Assembly (NCBI GenBank): GCA_025050535.1
Contig: JALBVF010000001.1
Location: 186,001 to 250,000, forward strand
Direction of reading: 5' to 3'
Length of the DNA stretch: 64,000 nt
Origin: Candidatus Protistibacter heckmannii
Lineage (GTDB): Bacteria; Pseudomonadota; Gammaproteobacteria; Burkholderiales; Burkholderiaceae
Numbering within the stretch: the first letter of the stretch is position 1; every line of letters starts with the position of its first letter. The notes under the pieces are model-generated. The model saw nothing but the letters and a program-made list of their open reading frames with translations, did not search any database and had not been told where the DNA came from. Positions 45,786-54,883 of this stretch are shown piece after piece. Made by a program: the position numbers and the translations under genes.

Positions 45786-46770
45786 ACAAGACCGCATTGA
45801 AGAAGGCCGCCGCCAAGACCGGCGGCAAGACCACGAGGAACGATGCCGCCGCGCGCCGCGCCGAGCCGGTGGTGTACATTGCGCCGCGCGAGGACAACGC
45901 CCACTTGGCCAATCTCTGCGGCCCGCTCGACGAGAACCTGCGCCAGATCGAACAGGCGCTGGACGTGGTGATCGCGCGGCGCGGCCATGTGATGAAGATC
46001 ACCGACAAGGAAGCCGACGCGGCCGCCGGCGCGCTGCAGATGTTCTACGCCCGCTCGCGCTCGCCGCTGTCGGTGGACGACATCCAGCTCAGCCTGGAGG
46101 AAAGCCGCAGGCTCCCCGAGGAGACCCTGCCGTCCGCCGGCGGCGAGGCGGCCATGCTGGGGGGGCGGACGAGCCCGCCGATGATCCGCTGCTGCAAACG
46201 CGGCGCGCCGATCTGCGCGGGCACACGCCGGCGCAGCGCGAATATCTGCGCAACATCCTGCGCCACGACATCAGCTTCGGCCTCGGGACGGCGGGCACCG
46301 GCAAGACCTATCTCGCAGTCGCCTGCGCGGTCGACGCGCTCTACGATCTGCTCGGCTTCGACAAGATGCAGAAGTATTTCGAGCGGCAGATGATCGAGAT
46401 CGCGCCGCTGGCTTAAATGCGCGGACGCACGCTCAATCATGCCTTCATCATCCTCGACGAGGCGCAGAACACCACGCCCGAGCAGATGAAGATGTTCCTC
46501 ACCCGTATCGGCTTCGGCAGCAAGGCGGTGATCACCGGAGACACCTCTCAGGTCGACCTGCCGCGCGGCCAGAAATGCGGACTGATCGAGGCCGAGGAAG
46601 TGCTCACCGATGTGCGTGGCATCGCCTTCTCGCACTTTTCCAGCGCCGACGTGGTGCGCCATCCGCTGGTGGCGCGCATCGTCGAAGCCTATGACACGGC
46701 GAATCTCGCCAACGCCGCGGCCGGCAGGCGCGGGGACAAGCGTGGAGACAAGCAGGGAAACAAGCGCTGA
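45782..46770 (+). pseudogene. phoH: PhoH-like ATPase with frameshift, internal deletion and nonsense codon
   Basis: The N-terminal part (GPLDENLRQIEQALDVVIAR, RSRSPLSVDDIQLSLEE) is in the first frame. It is lost at a G-run near 46160-46166. The P-loop part (LRHDISFGLGTAGTGKTYLA) follows in a second frame, jumps from ACAVDAL to YDLLGFDKMQKYFERQMIEI (about 45 residues of the ATPase core missing, GACGCGCTC-like words at the edges), and meets TAA at 46414-46416 where family members have Tyr ([13 protein letters not shown]). The rest ([20 protein letters not shown], Walker B) is intact. PhoH proteins are ATPases linked to RNA metabolism and YbeY. Confidence 0.85.
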
Positions 46771-47234
46771 TGGCGGCCTGGACCCTGTCCCTGTCGATCC
46801 AGTTTCCCGACGCCAGCCACAAGGCGCTGCTGCCGCGCGCGCGCCTGCGCAAATGGGTGGCGGCGGCCCAGCAGGAAGACTGCGCGTTCACGCTGCGCTT
46901 CGTCGACGCCGAGGAGGGCCGCGCGCTCAACAGCGACTACCGCGGCAAGGACTATGCGACCAACGTCCTGACCTTCGCCTACGACGAGGACATGCCCGCC
47001 GGCGAGGACGAGCACTGCCAGGCCGACATCGTGCTCTGCCGCCCGGTGGTGCAGGCCGAGGCCGAGGCCCAGGGCAAGACCCTCGAGGCCCACTACGCCC
47101 ATCTGGTGGTGCACGGCGTGCTGCACGCCCAGGGCTACGACCACGAGCGCAAGGCGGAGGCCGAGCGCATGGAGGCGCTGGAGACCGGCATCCTCGCCCA
47201 CCTTGGCTTCGCCGATCCCTACGGCGAGCGCTGA
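46770..47234 (+). CDS. ybeY: Endoribonuclease YbeY (rRNA maturation factor)
   Basis: A 154-residue single-strand endoribonuclease needed for 16S rRNA 3' maturation and ribosome quality control. The zinc motif [12 protein letters not shown] (the HGxLHxxGYDH family signature) is near residues 114-125, preceded by [20 protein letters not shown]. The start overlaps the last base of the phoH stop codon. Intact, though its usual neighbour phoH is dead, so translation coupling from phoH must be replaced by independent initiation or readthrough transcription. Confidence 0.93.
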   Translation: MAAWTLSLSIQFPDASHKALLPRARLRKWVAAAQQEDCAFTLRFVDAEEGRALNSDYRGKDYATNVLTFAYDEDMPAGEDEHCQADIVLCRPVVQAEAEAQGKTLEAHYAHLVVHGVLHAQGYDHERKAEAERMEALETGILAHLGFADPYGER

Positions 47235-47395
47235 ACCGGCGCTGTGCTGGCGGCGCGGAATCCCGGCCCGAGCCCCCTTGCCAAGTCTGAGTTTTTCTTG
47301 CCCAGGCTTGTTTTTTGCGTCCGGACGACTCCGGAAGCATTGAACAAAGCGCTGAGCCTCGGCACCCATCTTGCCTGACAAGCAAGGAGATAGCC
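47235..47395 (+). other. Intergenic stretch after ybeY
   Basis: 160 bases without a supported gene. It contains TCCGGACGACTCCGGA (about 47320-47335), a short stem possibility, and ends in an AAGGAG ribosome-site-like sequence before an ATG at 47396. Nothing else is recognised. Confidence 0.4.
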
Positions 47396-47694
47396 ATGAC
47401 CATTCCTCCCGTTCCGCCGCCGTCCATGCCGGCCGGGCCGCCGCGCCACGCACGGAGGATGTCCAGCCCGCCGCCGCGCACACGGACGAGCGCCGGCGAG
47501 CGCCTTCCCTGCGCGGCAGCCTCTCCCTCCCGACGCTGGTCGCCGCGGAAGACGGCCCCGCGGGCGCCGGCCAGCCGCTGCGCTTCAATCCCCCGCCCCA
47601 ACCCGCCACTCCGTGCATCTCCACGCCGCTTTCCGATCAGGTCGTGCGGCGCATCGCGCACTGGGCCCTGGGAGCCGCGCCGGGAGGCCGTTGA
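47396..47694 (+). pseudogene. Small hypothetical protein, probably frameshifted
   Basis: An excellent AAGGAG site lies six bases before ATG 47396 (MTIPPVPPPSMPAGPPRHA). That frame soon becomes Arg/Ser/Pro-rich and runs into corC. A neighbouring frame from about 47450 reads more like protein (LRGSLSLPTLVAAEDGPAGA, then LSDQVVRRIAHWALGAAPGG) and stops at 47694. One indel near 47450 would join them into a 100-residue protein. I recognise no family, and GC-driven open frames make this uncertain. Confidence 0.35.
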
Positions 47695-47805
47695 ACCGTG
47701 GTCCCGATGGTCGCCGCGGCCAGGGCCGCGCCCTGCGGGAATTTCACCCGCATGGTGTATGCTTGGCCCACCCGAACTCAGCGCCGCGCAACGCGGTGCG
47801 GTTGC

Positions 47806-48726
47806 ATGAACGCCCCCCACCAAGGCAAGCCAGGCAAAGGCCCGGCCGCCGAAAAACCGCGCTCCCTGCTGGAGCGCCTCTCCGACCTCATCTCTCCCGA
47901 GCCCGAATCCCGGGACGAACTGCTGAAAACCTTGCAGGACGCGCATGCGCGCAACCTGATCGACGCCGACGCGCTCTCCATGATCGAGGGCGTGTTCCAG
48001 GTGGGCGAGATGTGCGCGCGAGACATCATGGTGCCGCGCGCCCAGATCGACGCGATCAATGTCGCCGACGCGGTCGAGAGCTTCATGCCCTTCGTCCAGC
48101 AGACCGCGCATTCGCGCTTCCCCGTCTACGAAGGCAGCCGCGACAACATCATCGGCATCCTGCTCGCCAAGGACCTGCTGCGCTTCTACACCGATGAGGA
48201 CTTCGATCTGCGCGACATGCTTCGCCCAGCGGTCTTCATCCCGGAGAGCAAGCGCCTGAACGTGCTGCTGCGCGACTTCCGCGGCAACCGCAACCACATC
48301 GCCATCGTCGTCGACGAATACGGCGGCGTGGCCGGCATCGTCACCATCGAGGACGTGCTCGAGCAGATCGTCGGCGACATCGAGGACGAATACGATTTCG
48401 ACGACGAGGCCGACAACATCTTCGCCACGCCCGACGGCAAGCACCGCGTGCGCGCGCTGACCGAGATCGAGCAGTTCAACGCATCCTTCCAGACCGCCTA
48501 CGAGGACGAGGCCGCCGACACCGTCGGCGGCCTGCTCGCCAACCATCTCGGCCGCCTGCCGCGCCGCGGCGAGCGCGTGATCCTGCCGCCGATGGCCTTC
48601 GAGGTGCTGCGCGCCGACGCCCGCCAGGTGCACGTGCTGCTGGTGACGCGCGCCACGCCGGCGCAGCTGCGCGCCGCCGAACTCCAGGAACGCGCCGCGC
48701 GCGAAGACGAAAGCGGGGATGCCTAG
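47806..48726 (+). CDS. corC: CorC/HlyC-type CBS-domain protein
   Basis: A 306-residue cytosolic protein with two CBS domains (RDIMVPRAQIDAINVADAVE, HSRFPVYEGSRDNIIGILLA, KDLLRFY; ESKRLNVLLRDFRGNRNHIA, IVVDEYGGVAGIVTIEDVLE, QIVGDIEDEYD) and a C-terminal CorC_HlyC transporter-associated domain (DTVGGLLANHLGRLPRRGER). Members affect magnesium and cobalt efflux and may bind nucleotides. Start ATG 47806. Its 3' end overlaps lnt by eight bases. In many Proteobacteria corC and lnt are co-transcribed. Intact. Confidence 0.9.
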   Translation: MNAPHQGKPGKGPAAEKPRSLLERLSDLISPEPESRDELLKTLQDAHARNLIDADALSMIEGVFQVGEMCARDIMVPRAQIDAINVADAVESFMPFVQQTAHSRFPVYEGSRDNIIGILLAKDLLRFYTDEDFDLRDMLRPAVFIPESKRLNVLLRDFRGNRNHIAIVVDEYGGVAGIVTIEDVLEQIVGDIEDEYDFDDEADNIFATPDGKHRVRALTEIEQFNASFQTAYEDEAADTVGGLLANHLGRLPRRGERVILPPMAFEVLRADARQVHVLLVTRATPAQLRAAELQERAAREDESGDA

Positions 48727-50305
48727 TCTTCTGATTTCGCTGGCCGCCGGCGCCCTCCAGTCCTGGGGCCTCACCGCCGGCTTCGGCTGGGAGCTGCAGC
48801 TCGCCGCCCTGGCCTGGCTAGCATGGGCGGGCGCCCATGCTAGCCAGGCCAGGGCCGCCGCCAGACTCGGCTACGCCTACGGGCTGGGCTGGTTCCTCGC
48901 CGGCATCTGGTGGCTCTACATCAGCATGCACATCTTCGGCCAGATGGCCGCGCCGCTGGCCGCCCTGGCCGTGGTGCTGCTCAGCGTCTACCTCGCGCTG
49001 TATCCGGCCGCGGCGCTGACGTTGGCGCGGTGGATTTCCGGACCGGCGCGTGGCGATGCGGGTTCGATGTCTGCCAGCGCCCCGCTTCTGCATCAATGGG
49101 GCGCGGCCGCTGGCCGCGCCCTCGTCTTCGCCGCCGCCTGGGGTCTCGCCGAATGGCTGCGCGGCTGGATATTCACAGGTTTTCCCTGGCTATCCACAGG
49201 CTATGCACAGATCGAAGGCCCGCTCGCCGGCTATGCCGCATGGACGGGGGTCTACGGCATCGGCGCGCTCGCGGCGCTGGCCGCGGCCCTGATCGCCGGC
49301 ATGGCGCCGGGCGGCGCAGACGCCCCGGACCGCGCCGCGCGCGCCGGCCTGTTCGGCGCGGCGGCCCTGGTGCTGCTGCTCGGCTGGGGGGCCGGCGCGG
49401 TGCGCTTCACGCAGGACACGGCGGCGGCGCTTCGCATCCGCCTGCTCCAGGGCAACGTGCCGCAGGAGATGAAGTTCGACGTGCAAAAGCTCAGCCAAGT
49501 GCTGCAGACCAATCTCAAGATGCTCACCGCCGTGCCGGCCGACCTGATCGTCAGCTCCGAGACCGCCCTGCCCATCTTGCTCGACGATCTGCCGCCGGCC
49601 ATGTTCGACACGCTGCGCGCCTTCTCGCGCGACAGCGGCAGCCATCTGCTGATCGGCGCGGCGGGGATCAAGCTGCGCCAGCCCGGAGAGGCCGCGCAGC
49701 CGAAGCTCACCAACAGCGCCTTCGGCTTCTCGCCCGACCTGAACTTCCGCTACGACAAGCACCACCTCGTTCCCTTCGGCGAATTCGTGCCCTACGGCTT
49801 CCGCTGGTTCGTCGACGCGATGGTGATGCCCATGGGCGACTTCGCGCGCGGCACCGCAGCCCAGGAGCCCTTCGAGGTCAAGGGCGAGCGCGGGGTGCTG
49901 CGCGTCGGCGTGAACATCTGCTACGAGGACATCTTCGGCGCGGAGATCGCCCACGGCCTGCATGCCGAGCGCCAGCCCGCGCAGATCCTCGCCAACATGA
50001 CCAACCTCGCCTGGTTCGGCGACACCGTGGCCCTCGACCAGCATCTGCAGATGGCGCGCATGCGCAGCCTCGAAACCCAGAAGCCCATGGTGCGCGCCAC
50101 CAACACCGGCGCCACCGCCGTGATCGGCCCAGACGGCAAGCTGCAGGCCGCCCTGCCGCACATGACCGCCGGCGCGCTGACCGTGTCGGTGCGCGGGACG
50201 GACGGCGAGACGCCCTATGTGCGCTGGGGCGACCTGCCCGTGCTCGCGGCCTGCCTACTGATCCTCGCGCTGGCCTTCGCCGTGGCGCGGCTGCGCAGCG
50301 GCTAG
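48719..50305 (+). CDS. lnt: Apolipoprotein N-acyltransferase
   Basis: A 528-residue inner-membrane enzyme that adds the third acyl chain to lipoproteins. It has N-terminal membrane helices and a periplasmic nitrilase domain with the catalytic Glu (LIVSSETALPILLDD), Lys (FRYDKHHLVPFGEFVPYG) and Cys (RVGVNICYEDIFGAEIA), plus a last helix (LPVLAACLLILALAFAVARL). Intact. A 50-base near-perfect palindrome lies within codons 30-46 (48806-48855) without breaking the frame. Retained here, in line with the many lipoproteins (LivK, SCO) still encoded. Confidence 0.94.
   Translation: MPSLLISLAAGALQSWGLTAGFGWELQLAALAWLAWAGAHASQARAAARLGYAYGLGWFLAGIWWLYISMHIFGQMAAPLAALAVVLLSVYLALYPAAALTLARWISGPARGDAGSMSASAPLLHQWGAAAGRALVFAAAWGLAEWLRGWIFTGFPWLSTGYAQIEGPLAGYAAWTGVYGIGALAALAAALIAGMAPGGADAPDRAARAGLFGAAALVLLLGWGAGAVRFTQDTAAALRIRLLQGNVPQEMKFDVQKLSQVLQTNLKMLTAVPADLIVSSETALPILLDDLPPAMFDTLRAFSRDSGSHLLIGAAGIKLRQPGEAAQPKLTNSAFGFSPDLNFRYDKHHLVPFGEFVPYGFRWFVDAMVMPMGDFARGTAAQEPFEVKGERGVLRVGVNICYEDIFGAEIAHGLHAERQPAQILANMTNLAWFGDTVALDQHLQMARMRSLETQKPMVRATNTGATAVIGPDGKLQAALPHMTAGALTVSVRGTDGETPYVRWGDLPVLAACLLILALAFAVARLRSG
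48806..48855. repeat. Perfect 24-bp inverted repeat with 2-base spacer inside lnt
   Basis: The left arm (48806-48829, starting GCCCTGGCCTGG) and right arm (48832-48855, ending CCAGGCCAGGGC) are exact reverse complements, separated by GG. The centre includes GCTAGCATGGGCG / CGCCCATGCTAGC. It is translated as part of Lnt. Confidence 0.9.
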
Positions 50306-50309
50306 GCGG

Positions 50310-50335
50310 GGCTTTCCGCGCAGCCGCGGAAAGCC
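50310..50335 (+). terminator. Stem-loop after lnt
   Basis: GGCTTTCCGCG-CAGC-CGCGGAAAGCC, a perfect 11-bp stem starting five bases after the lnt stop codon. No long T-run, but the strength and position suggest the end of the corC-lnt transcript before glyQ. A TAAAAT near 50356 could be a -10 for glyQ. Confidence 0.6.
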
Positions 50336-50438
50336 GGGCTCAACCGGAAAAGCCGGTAAAATCGCGGGTTGCCATTTCCCCGCCTCCGCCGGCCCGCTTC
50401 CAACGCGCCGGCGCCGGGCGGCATGACCCGGACGCGCC

Positions 50439-51395
50439 ATGATCACATTTCAACAAATCATTCTCACGCTGCAAGACTACTGGGACCGCCAGGGCTGCGC
50501 CCTGCTCCAGCCCATCGACCTCGAGGTCGGCGCGGGCACTTCGCACACCGCCACCTTCCTGCGGGCCATCGGCCCCGAGCCTTGGCGCGCCGCCTACGTG
50601 CAGCCTTCGCGCCGCCCCAAGGACGGCCGCTACGGCGAGAACCCAAACCGCCTGCAGCACTACTACCAATACCAAGTGGTGCTCAAGCCCGCGCCCGCCG
50701 ACATCCTCGACCTCCACCTCGGCTCGCTCGCCGCTCTCGGCCTGGACCTCAAGCAGAACGACGTGCGCTTCGTCGAGGACGACTGGGAGAACCCCTCGCT
50801 CGGAGCCTGGGGCCTGGGCTGGGAAGTCTGGCTCAACGGCATGGAAATCACCCAGTTCACCTATTTCCAGCAGGTCGGCGGCCTGGACTGCAATCCGGTG
50901 CTCGGCGAGATCACCTACGGCATCGAGCGCCTCGCTATGTATCTGCAGGGCAAGGAAAACGTCTACGACCTCGTCTGGACCACGCGCGAGGAAAGCGGCG
51001 TCACCAAAACGCTGACCTACGGCGACGTCTTCCATCAGAACGAAGTCGAGCAGTCGACCTTCAACTTCGAGCGCTCCAACACCGAATTCCTGCTCCAGCT
51101 CTTCTCCAGCTACGAAGCCGAGGCGCGTAAGCTCATGGGCGTTAACGACAAGGGCGAGAAGCTCGAGGACGCGGCCCAGGTCCTAGCCCTGCCCGCCTAT
51201 GAAATGGTGCTCAAGGCCGGCCACACCTTCAACCTGCTCGACGCCCGCGGCGCCATCTCCGTGACCGAGCGCGCCGCCTACATCGGCCGCATCCGCAACC
51301 TCTCCCGCCTGGTCGCCCAGGCCTACTACGACTCCCGCGCCGCGCTGGGCTTCCCGATGGCCGACAAGGCCCTGATTCAAGCGAAGGCGGCTTAA
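50439..51395 (+). CDS. glyQ: Glycyl-tRNA synthetase alpha subunit
   Basis: A 318-residue class II aminoacyl-tRNA synthetase subunit that forms the alpha2beta2 enzyme. It begins [20 protein letters not shown] and contains [40 protein letters not shown] (motif 2 region), [20 protein letters not shown] and [20 protein letters not shown] (motif 3). Intact; the stop is two bases before the glyS start. Confidence 0.97.
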   Translation: MITFQQIILTLQDYWDRQGCALLQPIDLEVGAGTSHTATFLRAIGPEPWRAAYVQPSRRPKDGRYGENPNRLQHYYQYQVVLKPAPADILDLHLGSLAALGLDLKQNDVRFVEDDWENPSLGAWGLGWEVWLNGMEITQFTYFQQVGGLDCNPVLGEITYGIERLAMYLQGKENVYDLVWTTREESGVTKTLTYGDVFHQNEVEQSTFNFERSNTEFLLQLFSSYEAEARKLMGVNDKGEKLEDAAQVLALPAYEMVLKAGHTFNLLDARGAISVTERAAYIGRIRNLSRLVAQAYYDSRAALGFPMADKALIQAKAA

Positions 51396-51397
51396 GC

Positions 51398-53539
51398 ATG
51401 ACGACGACTCAATCCACCCTGCTGGTCGAACTGCTGACCGAGGAACTCCCGCCTAAGGCCCTCGCATGTCTGGGCGACGCATTCGCCGCCGGCATCCTCG
51501 CCGGCATCCAGAAGGAAGGCCTGGCCGCCAAGGACGCGGCGTTCACCGCCTATGCGACGCCGCGCCGCCTCGCGGTGAGCATCGCCGGCGTGCGCGCCAA
51601 GGCCGAGGACAAGACGGTGCGCGAGAAGGTGCTGCCCGTCTCCGTGGCGCTCGACGCCGAGGGCAAGCCCGCCGCGCCGCTCACCAAGAAGCTCGCCGCA
51701 CTGGGCGTGCCCGACCTGCCGCTGGAGAAGCTCGAGCGCGCCAGCGACGGCAAGGCCGACGCCTTCTTCCTGACCCGTAGCCAAGGCGGCGCCGAGCTGG
51801 CCGCCGGCTTGCAGCGCGCGCTGACCGAGACCGTCGCCAAGCTGCCGATCCCCAAGGTCATGACCTACCAGCTGCATCCCGGCACCGCGCGGCAGCGCGA
51901 CGTGCAGTTCGTGCGTCCGGCGCACAGCCTGATCGCGCTGCACGGCAAGGACGTGGTCGGCGTGGAAGTGCTCGGCCTGCAGGCCGGCCGCGCCACGCAG
52001 GGCCACCGCTTCCTGTCCGCGGGTGCCATCAGCATCGCCGACGCCGAAGGCTATGCCGCCACGCTCGAACAGCATGGTAAGGTCATCGCCTCCTACGCCG
52101 GCCGCAAGGAGCGCATCCGCGCCGAGCTGCTCAAGGCCGCTGGCTCGGACCAGGCGCTGATGCCCAAGTCCCTGCTCGACGAAGTGAACTCCCTGGTCGA
52201 ATGGCCGGTGGTCTACGCCTGCCATTTCGAGGAAGCCTTCCTCAAGGTGCCGCAGGAATGCCTGATCCTGACGATGCAGACCAACCAGAAGTATTTTGCG
52301 CTGACCGATGCCCAGGGCAAGCTGCGCAACCGCTTCCTGATCGTCTCCAATCTCGCGACCGCGACGCCGGAAAAGATCGTCGAGGGCAATGAGCGCGTCG
52401 TGCGCCCGCGCCTGGCCGACGCGAAGTTCTTCTTCGAGCAGGACCAGAAGAAAAAGCTCGAGGACCGCGTGCCGCTGCTCGAGAAGGTGATCTATCACAA
52501 CAAGCTGGGCAGCCAGCTGGCGCGGATGGAGCGCGTGCGCAGCCTCGCCAAGTCGATCTCCGAGGCATGGAAGCCAGGCGCCCTGGCCGCGACGGCCCAA
52601 CGCGCCGCGACGCTCACCAAGGCCGACCTGCTGACCGACATGGTCGGCGAATTCCCCGAGCTGCAAGGCATCATGGGCGGCTATTACGCGCGCATCGACG
52701 GCGAGCACGCCGAAGTCGTCGCCGCGATGACCGAGCACTATCAGCCGCGCTTCGCCGGCGACGCCCTGCCCGCCACCGACACCGGCACCGTGCTGGCCCT
52801 GGCCGACAAGCTGGAAACGCTGGTCGGCATCTGGAGCATCGGCCTGATCCCCACCGGCGAGAAGGATCCCTACGCCCTGCGCCGCCATGCACTGGGCATC
52901 CTGCGCATCCTCATCGAGAAGAAACTGCCGCTGGCGCTGCGCGCTCTGCTGGAGAAGGCGCAGCACAGCTTCGCCGGCCACCGGCTCGAGCACACCGGCA
53001 CGGCGGCGGTCTACGCCATCCTCGCCTTCGCGCTCGACCGCCTGCGCGGCTATCTGCGCGACCAGGGCTACAGCACGCAGGAAGTCGAAGCCGTCGTCGC
53101 GCCGCTGGGCGGCCCGCAGAACGCGGCCGTGACCCTGAGCGACATCGTGGAGCGCATCGAAGCCGTGCGCGCCTTCGCCGGTCTGCCCGAGGCCCAGGCC
53201 CTGGCCGCGGCGAACAAGCGTATCGGCAACATCCTCAAGAAGTCGGAAACCGCGCCGGCCGCCTCGGTGAATGCGGGACTCTTCCAGGAGGAGGCGGAGA
53301 AGGCGCTGCACGCCGCGCTGGAGAAGATCCGCCCGGCCGCGGAGAAGGAATTCGCCGCCGGCAGGTTCACCGACGCGCTGCACCAGCTCGCAGGGCTGCG
53401 CGAAGCGGTGGACAGCTTCTTCGACAAGGTGATGGTCAACGCCGAGGATCCGGCCCTGCGCACCAACCGCATCGCCCTGCTCGCCGGCCTGCACGGCCTG
53501 ATGAACCGCGCCGCCGACCTCTCCCTGCTGGCCGCCTGA
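51398..53539 (+). CDS. glyS: Glycyl-tRNA synthetase beta subunit
   Basis: A 713-residue beta subunit, involved in tRNA recognition. Recognisable family sequences include [20 protein letters not shown] at the N-terminus, [66 protein letters not shown], and [20 protein letters not shown], with [35 protein letters not shown] in the HD-like part. Full-length, no lesions, forming a two-gene unit with glyQ and followed at ten bases by gmhB. Confidence 0.97.
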   Translation: MTTTQSTLLVELLTEELPPKALACLGDAFAAGILAGIQKEGLAAKDAAFTAYATPRRLAVSIAGVRAKAEDKTVREKVLPVSVALDAEGKPAAPLTKKLAALGVPDLPLEKLERASDGKADAFFLTRSQGGAELAAGLQRALTETVAKLPIPKVMTYQLHPGTARQRDVQFVRPAHSLIALHGKDVVGVEVLGLQAGRATQGHRFLSAGAISIADAEGYAATLEQHGKVIASYAGRKERIRAELLKAAGSDQALMPKSLLDEVNSLVEWPVVYACHFEEAFLKVPQECLILTMQTNQKYFALTDAQGKLRNRFLIVSNLATATPEKIVEGNERVVRPRLADAKFFFEQDQKKKLEDRVPLLEKVIYHNKLGSQLARMERVRSLAKSISEAWKPGALAATAQRAATLTKADLLTDMVGEFPELQGIMGGYYARIDGEHAEVVAAMTEHYQPRFAGDALPATDTGTVLALADKLETLVGIWSIGLIPTGEKDPYALRRHALGILRILIEKKLPLALRALLEKAQHSFAGHRLEHTGTAAVYAILAFALDRLRGYLRDQGYSTQEVEAVVAPLGGPQNAAVTLSDIVERIEAVRAFAGLPEAQALAAANKRIGNILKKSETAPAASVNAGLFQEEAEKALHAALEKIRPAAEKEFAAGRFTDALHQLAGLREAVDSFFDKVMVNAEDPALRTNRIALLAGLHGLMNRAADLSLLAA

Positions 53540-53549
53540 GCCGACCAAG

Positions 53550-54113
53550 ATGCCCCAGTCCGCCACCAAGCTCATCATCCTCGACCGCGACGGCGTCATC
53601 AACCTCGACTCCGACCTGTTCATCAAGTCGCCCGAGGAATGGGTGCCGATCCCCGGCAGCCTGGAAGCCATTGCCCGGCTCAACCAGGCCGGCTACCGCG
53701 TGGCGGTGGCAACCAACCAGTCGGGCATCAGTCGCGGCCTGTTCGATATGCAGGCGCTCACCGCCATGCACAACAAGATGCACCGCGCGCTGTCCGCCAT
53801 GGGCGGGCGCATCGACGCCGTCTTCTTCTGCCCGCACACCGCCGGCGACCTGTGCTTCTGCCGCAAGCCGCTGCCGGGCATGCTGGAGGACATCGGCAAG
53901 CGCTTCGGCGTGGGCCTGATGGGCGTGCCCGCCGTGGGCGATTCGCTGCGCGATCTGCAGGCCGGCGCCACCGTGGGATGCGCGCCGCATCTGGTGCTCA
54001 CCGGCAAGGGCCGCAAGACCCAGGAGAAGCACGCCGCCGAGCTGCCGCCCGGCACCCAGATCCACGCCGACCTGAAGACCTTCGTGCGCTACCTGCTGGC
54101 GGGGACCTTCTGA
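53550..54113 (+). CDS. gmhB: D-glycero-beta-D-manno-heptose 1,7-bisphosphate 7-phosphatase
   Basis: A 187-residue HAD-superfamily phosphatase making the heptose precursor of lipopolysaccharide inner core. HAD motif I is LIILDRDGVINLDSD, motif II VAVATNQSGISRG, the zinc loop is CPHTAGDLCFCRKP (Cys/His ligands), motif III KPLPGML and motif IV AVGDSLRDLQAGATVG. Intact. Its stop TGA (54111-54113) overlaps the plsC start ATG. Confidence 0.92.
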   Translation: MPQSATKLIILDRDGVINLDSDLFIKSPEEWVPIPGSLEAIARLNQAGYRVAVATNQSGISRGLFDMQALTAMHNKMHRALSAMGGRIDAVFFCPHTAGDLCFCRKPLPGMLEDIGKRFGVGLMGVPAVGDSLRDLQAGATVGCAPHLVLTGKGRKTQEKHAAELPPGTQIHADLKTFVRYLLAGTF

Positions 54114-54883
54114 TGAACATGCTGCGCTCGATCCTCTTCCTGCTCTTCCTGCTGAGCTACACGCCACCCTACGCGATCGCCTGCCTGATCGCCTTCCCCT
54201 TCCTCAGCACCGATGGCCGCTACCGCATGGTGCAGGGCTGGACCGGCGCGGTGATCTGGGTGGCGCGCGCGCTGTGCGGTATCCGCTACCGCTTCATCGG
54301 CATGGAAAACGCCGAGGCGATGCGCGAAAAGCCGGTGATCGTGCTCTCCAAGCACCAGTCCGCCTGGGAGACCATCGCCTTCGTCTCATACATGCCCAAG
54401 CCCCTGTGCTACGTGTTCAAGCGCGAACTGCTCTACGTGCCCTTCTTCGGCTGGGCGCTGGGCCTGCTGCGCATGGTCCACATCAACCGCGCCGACGGCA
54501 AAAACGCCTACGCCTCCGTGGTGCGCCAGGGCAAGGAGCGCCTCTCCGAGGGCGCCTGGATCATCTTCTTCCCCGAGGGAACGCGCACCCGCACCGGCAC
54601 CAAGGGCAAATACAAGACCGGCGGCTCGCGCCTGGCAGTGGACACCGACGTCTGGGTGCTGCCGGTCGCGCACAACGCCGGCCGCTGCTGGCCGCGCAAC
54701 CGCTTGCGCAAAACGCCCGGCCTGATTACCGTATCGATCGGCCCGGCTATTTCCTCGACGGGCAGGACGCCCGATTCGCTGATGGACGAAGTCGAGACGT
54801 GGATCGAGCGGGAAATGCGTACAATCGACCCTGACGCGTACTCAGCGACCAATACGGACAAGACCACCGCAAGCATTCAGTGA
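54113..54883 (+). CDS. plsC: 1-acyl-sn-glycerol-3-phosphate acyltransferase
   Basis: A 256-residue membrane-associated acyltransferase of phosphatidic acid synthesis. An N-terminal hydrophobic region (SILFLLFLLSYTPPYAIACL) precedes the acyltransferase block I VIVLSKHQSAWETIAFVSYM (an HxxxxE variant of HxxxxD, usual in this betaproteobacterial subgroup), block II LLRMVHINRADGKNA and block III IIFFPEGTRTRTGTKGKYKT. Start ATG 54113 from gmhB overlap. Intact and overlapping the next gene by four bases. Confidence 0.9.
   Translation: MNMLRSILFLLFLLSYTPPYAIACLIAFPFLSTDGRYRMVQGWTGAVIWVARALCGIRYRFIGMENAEAMREKPVIVLSKHQSAWETIAFVSYMPKPLCYVFKRELLYVPFFGWALGLLRMVHINRADGKNAYASVVRQGKERLSEGAWIIFFPEGTRTRTGTKGKYKTGGSRLAVDTDVWVLPVAHNAGRCWPRNRLRKTPGLITVSIGPAISSTGRTPDSLMDEVETWIEREMRTIDPDAYSATNTDKTTASIQ

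Noticed and set aside
46927-48774. Very long reverse-strand open frame opposite ybeY and corC
   Set aside because: The forward strand holds well-conserved YbeY and CorC. The reverse frame is Ala/Arg/His/Gly-rich, as expected from antisense of GC-rich coding DNA.
51392-53683. 763-residue reverse ORF opposite glyS
   Set aside because: It is the antisense of an intact, highly conserved glycyl-tRNA synthetase gene, and has a biased composition without recognisable motifs.
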